A stretch of 64,000 bases of DNA, taken from assembly GCF_024713945.1 (NCBI RefSeq), contig NC_134677.1, forward strand, positions 434,001-498,000, in the 5' to 3' direction. The notes below the pieces were generated by a model that worked only from the letters and a program-made list of their open reading frames with translations, did not search any database and had not been told where the DNA came from. Shown here piece by piece: positions 47,701-60,459 of this stretch. This DNA comes from Dermatophagoides farinae (taxonomy: Eukaryota; Arthropoda; Arachnida; Sarcoptiformes; Pyroglyphidae). A program made the translations under genes and the position numbers. Numbering within the stretch: position 1 is the stretch's first letter; each line of letters starts with the position of its first letter.

Positions 47701-48318
47701 GCATTCAATTTTTTCTACATCCAAATTATCGGTGTCCGTATCACCAACGCCCACTGTTGAACGCATTTTTAATGATGAATATTTTATCGATACATTTGGA
47801 TCACCGGCTATTGATGATGTATGATGATGTAATGGAAAATAATATGGTGGATATGTTGCATCATAATGTATTGTTTTTTCTGATGATGTTTTCTTTAGAT
47901 TTGGTAACGCTAATGCAATAATTGGACCAGATTTATCCAACGCAATTTGTTGCTGTAATGATTCACCTGATTGATGTGCATAAAGACCAGTAGCAGCATA
48001 ATAGGAATAATCACGTACTGATGTAGCATTTCCGGCACTTTTTGCACGACGATGACCATGTATATAACGTGGACGATGATGATGTGAATGATGTGTTTGT
48101 AACTGTTGTTGTTGCTGCTGCTGCTGTATTGATGATGATGGTGGTGCTGTTGGTGGTGGTGGTTGTTGTGGATAAATTCCACCAGATTCACCTGAACAAT
48201 GCATTTTATGATGATGATGATGGTAATGATGATGATGATGATGATAATGTTTACCACCACCACCACCATTCGATGAGGATGATGATGATGATTGAATTTC
48301 TTTATTTGGATTCGACAT
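44761..48318 (-). CDS. organic anion transporting polypeptide (SLCO/OATP family), copy 2
   Basis: Seven coding exons, 48318-47258, 47194-46819, 46738-46143, 46082-45920, 45828-45635, 45567-45379 and 45292-44761, give 1036 residues. About 210 N-terminal residues are low complexity (poly-His, Gln, Pro, Ser). Helix 1 starts near residue 220 (YATIQFFVFLCCILVTLQQAL). The OATP signature WIGAWWAGFILLG, FPKSLKAK, YLETQFSLGKSQANLFAGG and the Kazal-like loop (CNLGCRCSSNDLEPVCD, YYSPCFAGCTSVD) on exon 4 are all present, followed by GNVIDSTCLVWKNHCGEQGGFCLLY. It has a long cytosolic tail with poly-Gln, Asp and Asn. The Kazal exon has the same flanking phases (2 and 0) as in copy 1, supporting common descent. 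A splice acceptor at 48332-48333 and donor at 48503-48504 point to a 5' untranslated exon beginning at 48505. Confidence 0.92.
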
Positions 48319-51300
48319 TTTTTTTTTATTTCTAAGATAATGGCCAAGTATCGAATTATAATAAACAAAACAACAACAACAACAATATAAAGTGTCCACT
48401 GAGTTTTTGCCAATAGAGACTAGAATTCACTATAATAATGTAAATAATAAATGGAAAAAAAATTTTGATGAAATAAAAAACCAAAAAATTGGTTCACCAC
48501 TTACGTTTTGATTTTCGTATATTTCCAATTGTTTGATATTATGTTTCGATAATCTATTTTGTGTGTTGACAATATCTAGAAATCAGAAATATGAATCATA
48601 ATTAATAAAATAAAATCAGATCAGATCAGATCAGATCAATTGATATATCGATACACAAACACGCACACACACAGACACAACTGACATGCACCGAGTATAT
48701 ACATAGATGGAGAGAAATAAATTGAGATGCAAAATATATGCATTTTGCTTCTCTTTTCATTTTCTAACACACATCTATAGATAAATATAGAGATAGAGAG
48801 AGAGAGAGAGTGGACAGTACAAATGGACTGAAACATATGAAATGAAAATACCGGATTCATAACGGAACAGAAAAAATCCCCCTCCTTCCTCATTAAAAAA
48901 AACTACAACTTTCACCGGTTGAAACACTGACTGACTGATTTGATTGACTGACACACACACACACACAAGAAAAAGAGAGAAAATCTTTACATCAGAACAA
49001 AAAAAAGAAGCAGCAGAAGCCGAAAACAAAATCGAACATGACACACACAGTAACAAAAAAAAAATTGAACAATAACAACAACAAGAACAAAAACAAAAAT
49101 GCCACGTGAACAGAGATTTACAAAAAAAAAAATTAAAAAAACGAAAAAAAATGAATCTTTCGCACTCACACACACTCTTAGATCCAACACTCTGGAACCA
49201 TCCAACAAACAAACAAATTCAACAAATTGTCTTCATTATCGTCTTCTTCTTCTTGACTTTATTGGCTATGCGCAACCGAAGAGTAAGATTCATTTCACTT
49301 GGAAACCAGAAAATAATTTCTTGGTATTTACCCGATATAACACACGCACATACATATAAGTTTGTCCTTCATTTCTGTTGTTTACAACAACCGAAATCTT
49401 GAAAATAATAATTTATATATCGATTTATTAGTGCGTGTGTGTGTATGGAAAAAAAATATGTCAAGTCATCATTCAATTATTGATCGATTATGATTATGGA
49501 ATTCAAAAAGAAAAACAACAATAAAACACATAAGACATATAAGAGTGATGGAATCAAACAAAATTTGGAACAAAATAACGGTGACGAAGCAGATTTTCAT
49601 CAATCACGAAAATTCTTTTTCATTTTTTTTTTGTTCATCCATAATCCATATTTATATACAACTTACCGGATATTTCATGTACACAAAGACAAAATTTATT
49701 TTGTTTTGAAATTTAAATCAACACACCGGTTATCAAGCTGGATTAAAAATAACAAAATGTTGTAAAATTCATCAATCAGGTATCATTTAAATGAAAGGGC
49801 ATCAGATTTAATGTAAATGAACCATAAACACATACACACACACACACAGACATTTAATTAATGATGATGATGATTTGATATTTGATTCAAATCGATAGAA
49901 AATGTTTGATTATCATCATCAAATATCATCATTTTACCTGTGTGATTTATAGACTACAACAACAACAGCATCCATCCTCTATCTTCTACACATTTACACC
50001 ATTTTAAAATCGAATCATCAAATATTTATACAGCAAGCATCCAAACACAAAAATCTTTAGATTGGCAAACAAAATAGATGGATATTTACCCGATAATGTG
50101 CAAAAAAAGCGACATTTAAGCAGCATCCAAAGGTAATCAATGTTGCTGTTGTTTTTTTTCGCCAAATTTTTAATTTCCGTTTTTTCCTCTATACGAGTAG
50201 GGAAAAAAACCGATCACGCGTATACAGAGAAACAACAATCTGTTTGATTGATTATATTTTGATCGATGGCGATCAAATTGTATGCGTGGCACAAAATTTT
50301 TTTTTTTCGATATTGATGTTGGTGGCATTTGATCATCATTTTATTATTCACAACGATGATGATGATGATATTTATTTACCCCATATATTTATCAACCAGT
50401 TATAACCGGGAAATAACCAATCAATCAATCAACCAACCAACCAACCAACCAAAATTATTGATTGTGAAGAAATTTTATCATTTTTTTTTCACTTTCACTC
50501 ACTCTCAGTCTCTTTCAGTGTTCAGGAAAAATATACGTTAACGGTAAAAATTTGTGAAAAAAAAGAGATTCAAAAAAAAAATTTTCAACGATGATGATGA
50601 TGAAAACAAACAAGTAAACATCATATATAAGTCACACACATTACACACACAATAAAAACAAATCAATAAATCAATTAAAATCAATCGATCGATTGATAAT
50701 CGAAACAGATGAGACAGACATGCGCATATGATAATGTTGAGTTTCTTTTTTTTTCGTCATCATCATCATTGTTGTTGTTGTTGTTGTTTTGAAAATTTAT
50801 CAATTATCTAATAGTAATTAGGGAAATACGACGACGATGACGATGACAACGAATGAATGACGTTCAACAACAAAGACTGTGGTGGTGGTGGTGGAAAACC
50901 GGAAATTTTTTCCTTCTTTTTCAATGAAATTAATCATTAAAAATTTGCATAAATTGAATTTTCATTTCATTTTCATCAGGTTATAATAATAATTGAGTTT
51001 TAAAAACATGGAAAAAACTGTCTGTTTGTTTGTTTGTTCGTGTGTGTGTGTGTGTGAATGTGTCAAAAAATTGAAATGAAAATCGATGGTAAATAAATCG
51101 ATGATTTATTCACTTCCGGGAAGTGAAACTGGCCAATTATCATTGAAAAAATTTTTTCTGATACAATTTTCTACTACTTGACATAATTAATGATGATGTA
51201 ATGGATTCAAAATTGAAGAAAAAAAAAACATAACAAAACCTCATTCACCTGAAACAGGATTGAAATATCAATTTTGAAAACAAAAAACAAAAAAAACAAC

Positions 51301-53956
51301 AGAAAAAACAGAGTGTAGAGTGGTCACGTTTTTTTTTTTGTTTTGTTACAACTTTATTATCTTGATTCATTTGTATTTTTTACTATCATGTTTTTGCGAT
51401 CAAACAAATGGTAAATCTTGACGAAGGAAAAGCAAAAATCAGATCGTACAACAATAGATAAACCGCTAAGTATTACGTTGACAAGAATGACAACAACAAC
51501 AACAACAACAAAAAGCCATAAAGATTGATTGAGGATGATGAAAATCAAGTCCTGAAATGAAATTTGAGCATCATATGTGAAAAATGATACACACTTTAAA
51601 AAAAAAAATTTGTTCCTGGTTCGATGAATTTTCTGTTGTTGTTGCTGCTGCTGCTGCTGTAATTTTTTTTGCTCCATTTGGAACCATAATAATAAATCGA
51701 TGACCATTGATTGATTGATCCATAAACAACAACAAGTGGTCAACATAATGAATGAAGAAGAAGAAAAAAATAAAAAGTTCGTGAACCTTGATTTCTGTGT
51801 TTATGTTGAATTGAATGAATACACACACACACACAATCTGGTTATTTTAAGAATAAACAACAACAACAACAATCATTCAAGCAAAGCCAAACACAATCAT
51901 CATCAGCTAGTTTATAATAACAAAAAAAAATGAAAAAAAATGTCAATGAGCTTTTCATGCATTTTTATACAACAAATCGAATCGTTTGCCAAAGATAGGC
52001 AAAAAAAAAGAAGAAGAAATTCTCATCACAAAATCATTCACATGGTTATGCAATCAGAATTGGTTCAAATGAGAAAAAAGAACCATCACCATTGTGTATG
52101 TGTGTGTGTGTGCGTATGTCGACATCAATTGTGAAGTATTTTTTATGATCAAAAAAAAAAAAAAAAACAATTCAAAGAGCATTGAACATCGACTTTTGCA
52201 ATCAAATTTCGTTTTTTTTTTCATAATCATCGCACATAAAGAGAATTTATATAAAATAAAGAATGAAAAATTCTAACATTAAGATGAATGAACTGTGTGC
52301 GTGTGTGTGTGTGTGTGATGAAGAACGTTTTTGTGATAGTTTTCTGGTGGTCGTCGTCTGTAATCCGTCCAGAGCGAGAGATTAATGACATCTACCACAC
52401 ACACACACACACACACAAAGACTACTGCAATTGATGCAATTTTTTTTTTGGTAAGCAGAAAAAAAACATTCGAAATTTGAGACATCATCATCGACAACAA
52501 CAACAACAACAAATCGATTGGATTTACATACCTGACATTTGACATTCAAATCAAACATTTGAATAAATAAGATGATTTTTGATCGACAACAAACAAAAAA
52601 AATTGAAGCTCGATTTTTATTTGTTCATTTATTTTTTTCACAGAATTTATTCATCTTGAATCACACAAAATTGAAACCAACAAAAGTAACAATAACAACA
52701 ACAAGAAAGACACTCACACACACACACAAACACAAATTTAACAATAACAAAATGAGCTCAACAACAACAACAAAGTTTCCATCATCATCATCATCATTTG
52801 ATCGAATTTACAGAAAAAAAAATTCAAATTACATAAATAAATAAAGTACAACTTTTGAGAATAAAAATGGAAAAAAATGGCAAACAAACGAACAAAAGAC
52901 ACGAATGGAACACACACATACACACACACACAAAACAATTAGAACAAAATCCATTTGAGAATTATGAAAATTTGTCGTCGTCGTCGTTGTCGTCATTCGT
53001 GGTGATTATGATGATGATGATTATGATTATGATGATGAAAAAGAGAATGATGGAAAAGCTTTTGAAAAAAAAACCAAAACAAAAACAACGACAACGACAA
53101 CGACAACAATCGACGTTCGTATATTGTGGCCCCGTTGTTGGTGATTGTACTGATGATGGTGGCAGTGGTATATATGCACTGAAGAAATTTTTTTTTTTTT
53201 TTTGCGGCCAAGAAAACGGAACGAACGAATTGAATCGAATCGAAGAAATGGAAAAAAACAAAAAAAAAAGAAAGAAAAGACGAAAATGAAATGAGGAGGA
53301 AGAGGAGGAGAAGGAGGTGCTTATATATTATTTAAAGAGACAAAATGCATGTTGTTAGTGAGTGGTGAAAAAAAAACCAGTTTTTTTTTTCGTTCACGAA
53401 CATCGTCTGTTCTACCTCTTCTTCTCTCTCTCTCTCTCTTGTTTTGTTTTCGAATTTCGAAAACGCGTTCGAATGTGTTTCGTTCGGTGATTTTGTGGAA
53501 ATTTTGAATCAACAAAACAAAAGTAAAAAAAAAAGAATGAAAAAGAATTTCATTTCATCATCATTGTTTATTTTGTTTTGTTTTTTATTTTTTATTTTTT
53601 TCATCGCTAGCTGGTGGTTATTATCGATTAATTATTCAACAATCAGTCTTTGAACAATAATCAGTTCCGGTTTTTTTTTCGTCTGCTGCTGTATTTTCTG
53701 TTTTTATCACACAGGTTATAAACAAGGTATTTATAAATATATAATAATCACGATGATAATAATTATCTAAATGTACTACATAATCAGGTCAATTTTTTTT
53801 TGTTTCAATCCTTTGATCATTATATGTAATATAACAAACAAACGAGATAATAATAATTTCCTTTTCTTTTTTTGTTTTTTGAATTCTTTTTTTTTGTTTG
53901 CATAGGAAAAATTAAAATTCATTCCATTGTCCATTCGAAGCAATAAATTAGTAGTT
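48319..53956. other. 5.6-kb gene-poor region, probable 5' UTR exon of OATP copy 2 at its left end
   Basis: Near 48331-48505 the minus strand shows an acceptor (TATCTTAG) just before the OATP start and a donor (AAAAC|GTAAGTGG), so the OATP gene very likely has at least one untranslated first exon here. The rest shows no coding gene: microsatellites include (ATCAG)n at 48615-48638, (AACC)n at about 50429-50450 and (TC)n at about 53423-53439. A donor-like CAG|GTATGT on the minus strand near 52532 may be a further upstream exon, unproven. Confidence 0.45.
48615..48638. repeat. (ATCAG)n pentanucleotide repeat
   Basis: Four full ATCAG units plus ATCA, in the region upstream of OATP copy 2. Confidence 0.85.
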
Positions 53957-54463
53957 ATGTCATCATTTTGCTATTTTTTTATATTCGATAAGAATGGAAA
54001 ATGTTTATTGCAATTGAAACAAGCGAATAAATCAAAATTTTTTACACATTCATCTGGCGATTGTATGGTGGCAATTTCCAACGATTCATGCGATGAAGAA
54101 TATCATCAAATTCTTTATGGTCTAGTTCATTCATTGAAAGCATTCATTAAACGTTTCAATATTCCACCGTACCATAATTCACAGGATGATGATTATTTCT
54201 ATTTTCGAAATTCTTCATATCAACTAATCTACTATGAATCATTAACACAAATTAAATTCATCATTATCATTCCATTGATGAGATTGACGAATGAAAAAAA
54301 TCCAATCATTAATTATCGAAAATTGATACAAGAATTTTATCAAAAAATTCATATAAAACGTTTCCTTCGTTTGAATAATCAACCAAAATGTGATTATGAA
54401 TCTAGTGAATTTCGAAAAGAATTATCAATGTTTATGAAGGAAAAATTGAAAATTTTCAAATAA
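53957..54463 (+). CDS. TRAPPC1: TRAPPC1 (Bet5) subunit of TRAPP vesicle-tethering complex
   Basis: Single-exon frame of 168 residues. It shows the longin/Bet5 pattern: FCYFFIFDKNGKCLLQL at the N-terminus (human: NLYLFDRNGVCL), EEYHQILYGLVHSLKAFIKRF (human: EEYKLMYGMLFSIRSFVSKM), SSYQLIYYESLTQIKFIIII (human: SRYKLHYYETPTGIKVVM) and a C-terminal block ending in SSEFRKELSMFMKEKL (human: SELFRSRLDSYV). TRAPP is the Rab1 guanine-nucleotide exchange and tethering complex for ER-Golgi traffic. The ATG at 53957 (MSSFCYFF) is chosen because it places the longin strand at the N-terminus as in the family. A T-rich tract and GCATAG just upstream (near 53905) look like a splice acceptor, so a 5' untranslated exon is likely. 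A loop with SNDSCDE is longer than in human. Confidence 0.8.
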   Translation: MSSFCYFFIFDKNGKCLLQLKQANKSKFFTHSSGDCMVAISNDSCDEEYHQILYGLVHSLKAFIKRFNIPPYHNSQDDDYFYFRNSSYQLIYYESLTQIKFIIIIPLMRLTNEKNPIINYRKLIQEFYQKIHIKRFLRLNNQPKCDYESSEFRKELSMFMKEKLKIFK

Positions 54464-56457
54464 ATAAATAAAAAAAAAACAAAAAAATCGTTAAACACGT
54501 CATCTATCGTATTCAATTTAAACTAGTACTCGCATTGGCTAAAAAAAAATATTGCACGCGAATCCATCATTCATGCATGCAAAGAGAACGAGCGAGAGAG
54601 AGAGGAATGAAAAAAAATCCTCGACACATCAACACGACGACGACGATGATGATGAAAATGCTCAACACGACAACAAATGATCAAACAGCAAAATAAAAAG
54701 AAAACAACGAGCAATTTTTTTGTTGTTGTTGTTTGTTCCAGAAACATTTCTGGTTTTCAATTGCCAAAAGTTTTTGGGGCATGAGTGTTTATGATTTCCA
54801 CATAGAAAATAGAAAAAACAAATTATCATCACCAAGTGTAAGTGTTAGCATCATTTTGTAATCATCATCATTTATATCGATCGATATACATCCTTTACAG
54901 ATCTAAAAAACAACAAAAACAAATTCACATCATCCTTCTTCTGCCGGCATTGCTACCACCATCCATCCATCCATCCATACATCCATCACGTCAATCAATC
55001 ATCATTTTAAAATATTTTGTTGCCATCAGAAAATCAAAAGCTTGTAATATCACCATAGATCTACACACACACACACACACACACAAACAACAGTTTTAAT
55101 TTTGTTATATATGGCTCTCTTTCTCTCTCTATTTTTTGCTTGAAATTTTACAAATCTCCAAAACAACAACAAAACAACAGCAGCTTTATTTTCATATAAT
55201 AAGTTTTTTTTTATTTCTTCCAAATCCTCAATTTATATTTATATATATCGTATATATTGTGAAACGTGTCGCAAAAAAAAACAACAACAACAAAAAGCTG
55301 ACCAAATCATCATAACCTTTTTTTCTCTTTTTAACACTCATCTGAATACCATTGTCGTCGTGGTTGTTGTTGTTGTTGTTGTTGTTGTATACATACAAAA
55401 ATTTAAACTTTCTCTTTATAACAACAACAACATCTTTTTTTTTGGCTTCTCTCTCACATCATTCAAGCACACACACACACACACAATGTATGTATATGAA
55501 ATGTGACATTCTGAACATTAAGATTTTTTTTTTATTTATTTATATAAAAAAATAGATAGATTGTGACATGAAATAAACAGAAAGAAAGAAAAATACTCTT
55601 ATCATACGTATACACATACATACATCGTGTATCATCATCATCTGGTGATCTTTCGATATTCGAAACTTGTGATTTGTGATCAAAAAAAAAAAAAAAGAGA
55701 AAACCGCTTAAAAGAATTTTTTTTTACATAGAAAAAAAAAGAGAAATTCACCTTTGACAACAATAACAACAGCGAAGAGACTACGACGGCGACGACGACG
55801 ACGACGAAAATTCAAAGGTCCTCGTGTATAGTGGTGTAATGATTGTCGTCGGCTGTCTGTTTTTTTTTCTTAAATTAACGGTGTGTTTGTGATATATTCG
55901 TTGTGGCAAAAATCCACATACACACACACACACACACATGTGGACTACATCCACTTCCGATCGATTTTTTGATTTTGTCATCGTCATTTTTTTGTTTGAT
56001 TTTTTTTTTTGCTTCAAGTTTTTACCAATCAATTATTTCAATGTTTATAAAAATTGACGAAACAACAACAACAATCGATACTTATTATCCACCCACCTAC
56101 ACACATACAGAACGCCTATATCATTGTGATATTCCAAGACAAAATTGCCGCAAATTTTATTCTCGTCATTCTGTTATCGTCAAAAATTCTTGCGATATTT
56201 TTCATTTTCTTCATTACTAATTGACTCGACTCAAATCCACTCGAATCGATTCATACAGAGAACAAAACAAAACAACACAAAAAAATCTATCGAAAGGTTT
56301 CATTTCTTAGCACTGTTTTGTTATTCTTTCTATCTATCATTATCAACATACTTGCTGTGATATAGTTGTCTATATCAAATATCCAAACACACACACATAC
56401 ACACAAATAGTCATTTCAACTTTATTATAATTTAAAAAATTTAAAAAAAAAACAACA
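54464..56457. other. intergenic, no gene seen
   Basis: Spacer of about 2 kb between TRAPPC1 and Elongin A. Contains a CCAT repeat near 54958-54977, (CA)n at about 55062-55084 and 55469-55485, (GTT)n at about 55363-55387 and (ACG)n at about 55783-55807. The last few hundred bases are presumably the Elongin A promoter and 5' UTR. Confidence 0.5.
55783..55807. repeat. (ACG)n trinucleotide repeat
   Basis: An almost pure ACG/GAC run, CpG-containing and therefore unusual in this AT-rich window; another lies at 63885-63906. Confidence 0.8.
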
Positions 56458-58802
56458 ATGAGTGATAAACATATTGAAACTGTGAATCATTTAAAGAAAA
56501 AATTGGATAAAGGTGTTAGTTTTGAAAAGGTAAGATGATGATGATGATGATGAATAATTTAACAGAAAAAAAATGTTTACTGACCATTTTTTCCATTCGA
56601 TTTATATAGACAATGCATATATTATATAAATTACAAAAAATACCAATTTCTGTCCAATTATTGGAGGTATTTACATTCATTATTCATTGTTGAACAAATA
56701 TTAATAATTTTTTTTTTTGCATTTACAAAATTTTAGGAAACTGGTATCGGTTATAAATTACGTGAATTGAGTAAACGTGAAAAAAATAATGATGTTGGCA
56801 AAACGGCTAAATTATTGATTATGGCATGGAAACAATTTCTGAAAGATCAACAAGAACGGCAAGAAAAAGAAGATGATGACGATGACGATGATGTTGTCGA
56901 TGAACATGATGATGAGGAAGAACAAGAATATGATGATGATCATTCTAAACATCAACATAAACATCGAAATGAACGTCATCATTATCAACAACAACAACAA
57001 CAGCAGCAACAGCATAATAATATGGATTCCTGTGATGATGAACAACAACAACAACAATTCAATGGCAACAATGATGATGATGATGATGATGATGAAATTG
57101 GTCAAAATGTTTCAGATAATAAATCAGAAGAAAGTGGTGTTAGTCCACCACAACAACAACATCAATATAGCATCAGTAATAATAAAAAGAAACATAAGAA
57201 AAAGAAAAAATCACGAACCAAAGAGAATATGATGGATCCGAGTGATGATGAAAGAAAAGAAAAGAAAAAAGATAAAAAACGTAAACATCGTGATATTAAT
57301 GAAGATGGTGATGATGATGATAATATGAATGGTTTCGATGACGGTGGTAACAATAGATTAAAATATCATCGATTGGAAATGTCATCGTCATCAACATCAT
57401 CATCTAGATATATGGATAAAAATAAAAAATGTGATAATGATTCCAGTTTTAAATATTCAAATGGTGATATAATTGGTATTCATGATGAATCAAATTGGAT
57501 TAACAATAATGAACAACAATCTGTGCAACAACAAGTAACAGCCACAAATAAACGAAATTCAACGAAAATGAAAAACATTTCTTCTACTTCCACTACTACT
57601 ACTATTTCGAATGGTGGCGATATGTTTAGTTCAATGTTAAATATGGGTGATCAACATGTGTTACAATCTACCAACAAGCATGGGTAATGTTTACAAGTTT
57701 CTTCATTTTTTTAGATCATTATAATTAATTTTTGGAACACTAAAATAGGAAAACTTCAATAACTAATTATGGTCGCAATAATCGAATGAATCAATCTTTT
57801 TTGAATGATGATGATCAACAGCAATCGTCATCATCATCGTCATTAACTTCGAATTTTGATAGAGAAATGATGCAATCATTGAATTTATCGGCAAATCGAT
57901 ATGATCCAAGCTTATTTCAATATTATCAATCACAATCAAGATCGAATAATAGTAATGATGATTTAGATAAAAATCAAATGATAAATATGGCTGGTATGAA
58001 ATTTAAAGGCCGTACACAGGTATATGCTGGTTCATCGAAAGTTGTAACCGTTCCCGAAGTATATCGATTACAAGATATTTGCATTAAAGTATTGATGAAT
58101 CATGTGAATAAAATCTATGAAGTTGGCGATTTACCATATTTTATATTGAAACCAGTGTTTGCTAAATGCACTGTACAACAGCTACGGCGAATCGAACATT
58201 ATAATCCGGTAAGTATTGTGAATTTTGTTTATTTTTGTTTTAAAATTTTTATTTTATTTACAACCACGAACAGCAATTATTGGAAGATACAGATGAATTG
58301 TGGCGTGAATTTTGTGAAAAAGAATTCAAAAACAAACGAATGGATCACAATAGATTTGAATCATGGCGTGATTTTTATGGCTATCTTGTTGATGAACGTG
58401 AACAGAAATTGAAAAATATAACCAAAAATATCAATTCAAAACAACGTCAAGCAATACCTGGTTTGTGTGAAATATATTTTTTTTGTTGTTGCACAATTTA
58501 TTCTGATTTGTTCACTTCAAAACAGAACGTAAAACACAACAATTGGAAGCGGTTAAAACACCAAGAGAAATTCGTCGACGACAAGAACGAAATTTTGGCA
58601 CAGTATATCCAATGAAACGAACAGGTAGTTCGGTATCATCATCGTCATTGCCGAATAGTGAGTTTTGTTTGTCCAATGATTCAAGGATTATTAATATATA
58701 TGGTCTTTTTTTCGTTTGTTTGTTTGTTTTAATATAGAAGGAAAACCTGCGCCATTGATGAAGAAGTTACTACAATTGCGGCAGAGTAAAATACGCCGAT
58801 AA
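56458..58802 (+). CDS. ELOA: Elongin A, transcription elongation factor and ubiquitin-ligase substrate adaptor
   Basis: Seven exons, 56458-56529, 56610-56666, 56737-57683, 57749-58208, 58274-58460, 58526-58657 and 58738-58802, give 639 residues. Residues 1-80 form the TFIIS N-terminal (LW) domain: VNHLKKKLDKGVSFEK, LYKLQKIPISVQLLEETGIGYKLREL, VGKTAKLLIMAWKQFL. Then comes a long Asp/Gln/His/Lys low-complexity linker. Residues about 450-560 are the Elongin A domain: VPEVYRLQDICIKVLMNHV contains the BC-box (L-x3-C-x3-L) that binds Elongin C, followed by PYFILKPVFAKCTVQQLRRIEHYNP, DTDELWREFCEKEF and ESWRDFYGYLVDERE. The C-terminus has APLMKKLLQLRQSK. The protein stimulates RNA polymerase II elongation with Elongins B and C and, with Cullin 5, ubiquitinates stalled polymerase. 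All introns are GT-AG with consistent phase. Confidence 0.93.
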
Positions 58803-59510
58803 TAATAATAATAATATAAATCATCAATCAATCATTTATTCAACAATTTTGGTTGCACAGAATAATTAATATTGAAAGTGTATTATTACGTTATTATTTA
58901 TTATTCTGTTTTTTTTTTGACTGAAAATTAAATTTTAAAATTAAAAATTAATTAAATTCAATCAATGTCTATTTTTTTTTTTTTTAAATAAAATATCAGA
59001 AAAAAAGATGCAATTGTCGTTCATAGTGGATTTATTTGCCAACAGATGGCAGCACTTTTACGAATTAAAATCCAATACCGGTAATTTTGAATTTTCATTT
59101 ATATATTATATTATAATTATTTAAAGTGCTTTTGATCATTCATTAACAAAAAGCACTAGTTTGCATATAAAGATCATTATAAAATCAATGGATGATCATT
59201 ATTTCGAAATCAATCAAATCAAGTCAATTGAAATGCAAAAAAAAAAAGAAAAAAGTTTCTTTGAAACCAATAAAAAAAATCAATTTAAACAACAAAGCAA
59301 TATATTTGAAAAAAATCTACATCACAAATCCACTGGGTTGTTTTGATTTTGATAAATTTGACCATTTGACAATTTTCAATTTTGATATGTGTGCGTGTGT
59401 CGTCGTTGACAAACTTTTTTTTTTTATTTCTTCGAAATAAGAAAAAATCTTTTTTTTTTGCATTCTGATTGAAAGGCATTGCTTTAGGCCTTGTTTTTCA
59501 TTCAATTTTT

Positions 59511-59532
59511 GTTGTTGTTGTTGTTGTTGTTG
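59511..59532. repeat. (GTT)n trinucleotide repeat
   Basis: Uninterrupted GTT run of seven units, typical of the many CAA/GTT tracts in this window. Confidence 0.9.
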
Positions 59533-60364
59533 TACATCTCAAAGTACTGAGAATCAGAATCAACAAAAGAATACAAACACACATACACATACACACAGAG
59601 AGAAAAAAGAATAGGCCAGAGGACATTTATACATTCTCAAGCTAGTCATGTGTTTTCATATATACAGTCTGATTAACGATCACCATATACTGCTACAAAA
59701 CATATCGAGAAAATATAAATGCGAAAATGAGTTGTTTTTTGTTGTTGTTGTTGTCTATATCAACTCAGAATTTGGAATTTTTTTTTTCGGGCGACAATTT
59801 TCTAACCACTTATAATCGTGAATGAATGAATGATGAATTTAATAATGTGTAATGACGATGATGATAATAATAAGAGCAATGAGTGAAAAGTATGAAATAA
59901 AAACGGAAAGGAAATATACTTTTTCGCCATATCCATCCATTCATTCATTGTCGTCATTATTATATATTGTGTGTGTGTGGTTTCTTTTTTTAGGTCGTTT
60001 TTTTTCTCGTTGTTGTTGTGGTGGTGGTGGTGGTGGTGGACAATGTTCCACTACTGTGCCACAGCGTTATTTAAGATTCAGAAAAAAAAGAATCTTTTTG
60101 CCCATTTTTATTATTATTATTATTATTGTTATATTCAACGTGAATATTCCATATGAATGAATTCTGGTGATTCTATTACTGTTTGGAAATGGAGCAAAAA
60201 AAAAAAAAAAATAGAAAAGAAAAGAAAAACAGCTGCCAGGCATCTTTCAATCGTTTTTTTTTCATATATTCTTTTTTTGTCGTTTTTTTTTCATTCTTTA
60301 TTATTATTATTATTGTATATGTGTGTGTGTGTGTGTGATTGCAAATACAAATCTTAATATTGTG

Positions 60365-60366
<2 letters not shown>

Positions 60367-60422
<56 letters not shown>

Positions 60423-60459
60423 GATTATTTGTTCATTTGTGTGTGTGTGTGTGTGTGTG
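60367..60459. repeat. long (TG)n double microsatellite
   Basis: A pure TG tract of 27 units (60367-60420), a 17-nt spacer and a second TG tract of 11 units (60438-60459). It is the longest dinucleotide repeat in the window, capable of Z-DNA formation in principle and probably length-polymorphic. Confidence 0.95.

Noticed and set aside
46795-48413. Alternative frames with poly-His, poly-Ile and poly-Val over OATP exon 1
   Set aside because: They are out-of-frame readings of the triplet repeats in the OATP N-terminus.
48987-49402. Lys-rich and Phe-rich open frames of 70-145 codons upstream of OATP copy 2
   Set aside because: Composition follows A and T runs and CA repeats; no domain, leader or splice support was seen.
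56812-57353. Open frames antisense to the Elongin A linker, rich in Ile, Leu or Phe
   Set aside because: They are mirror translations of GAT and CAA repeats in the sense gene, which has clear family motifs.
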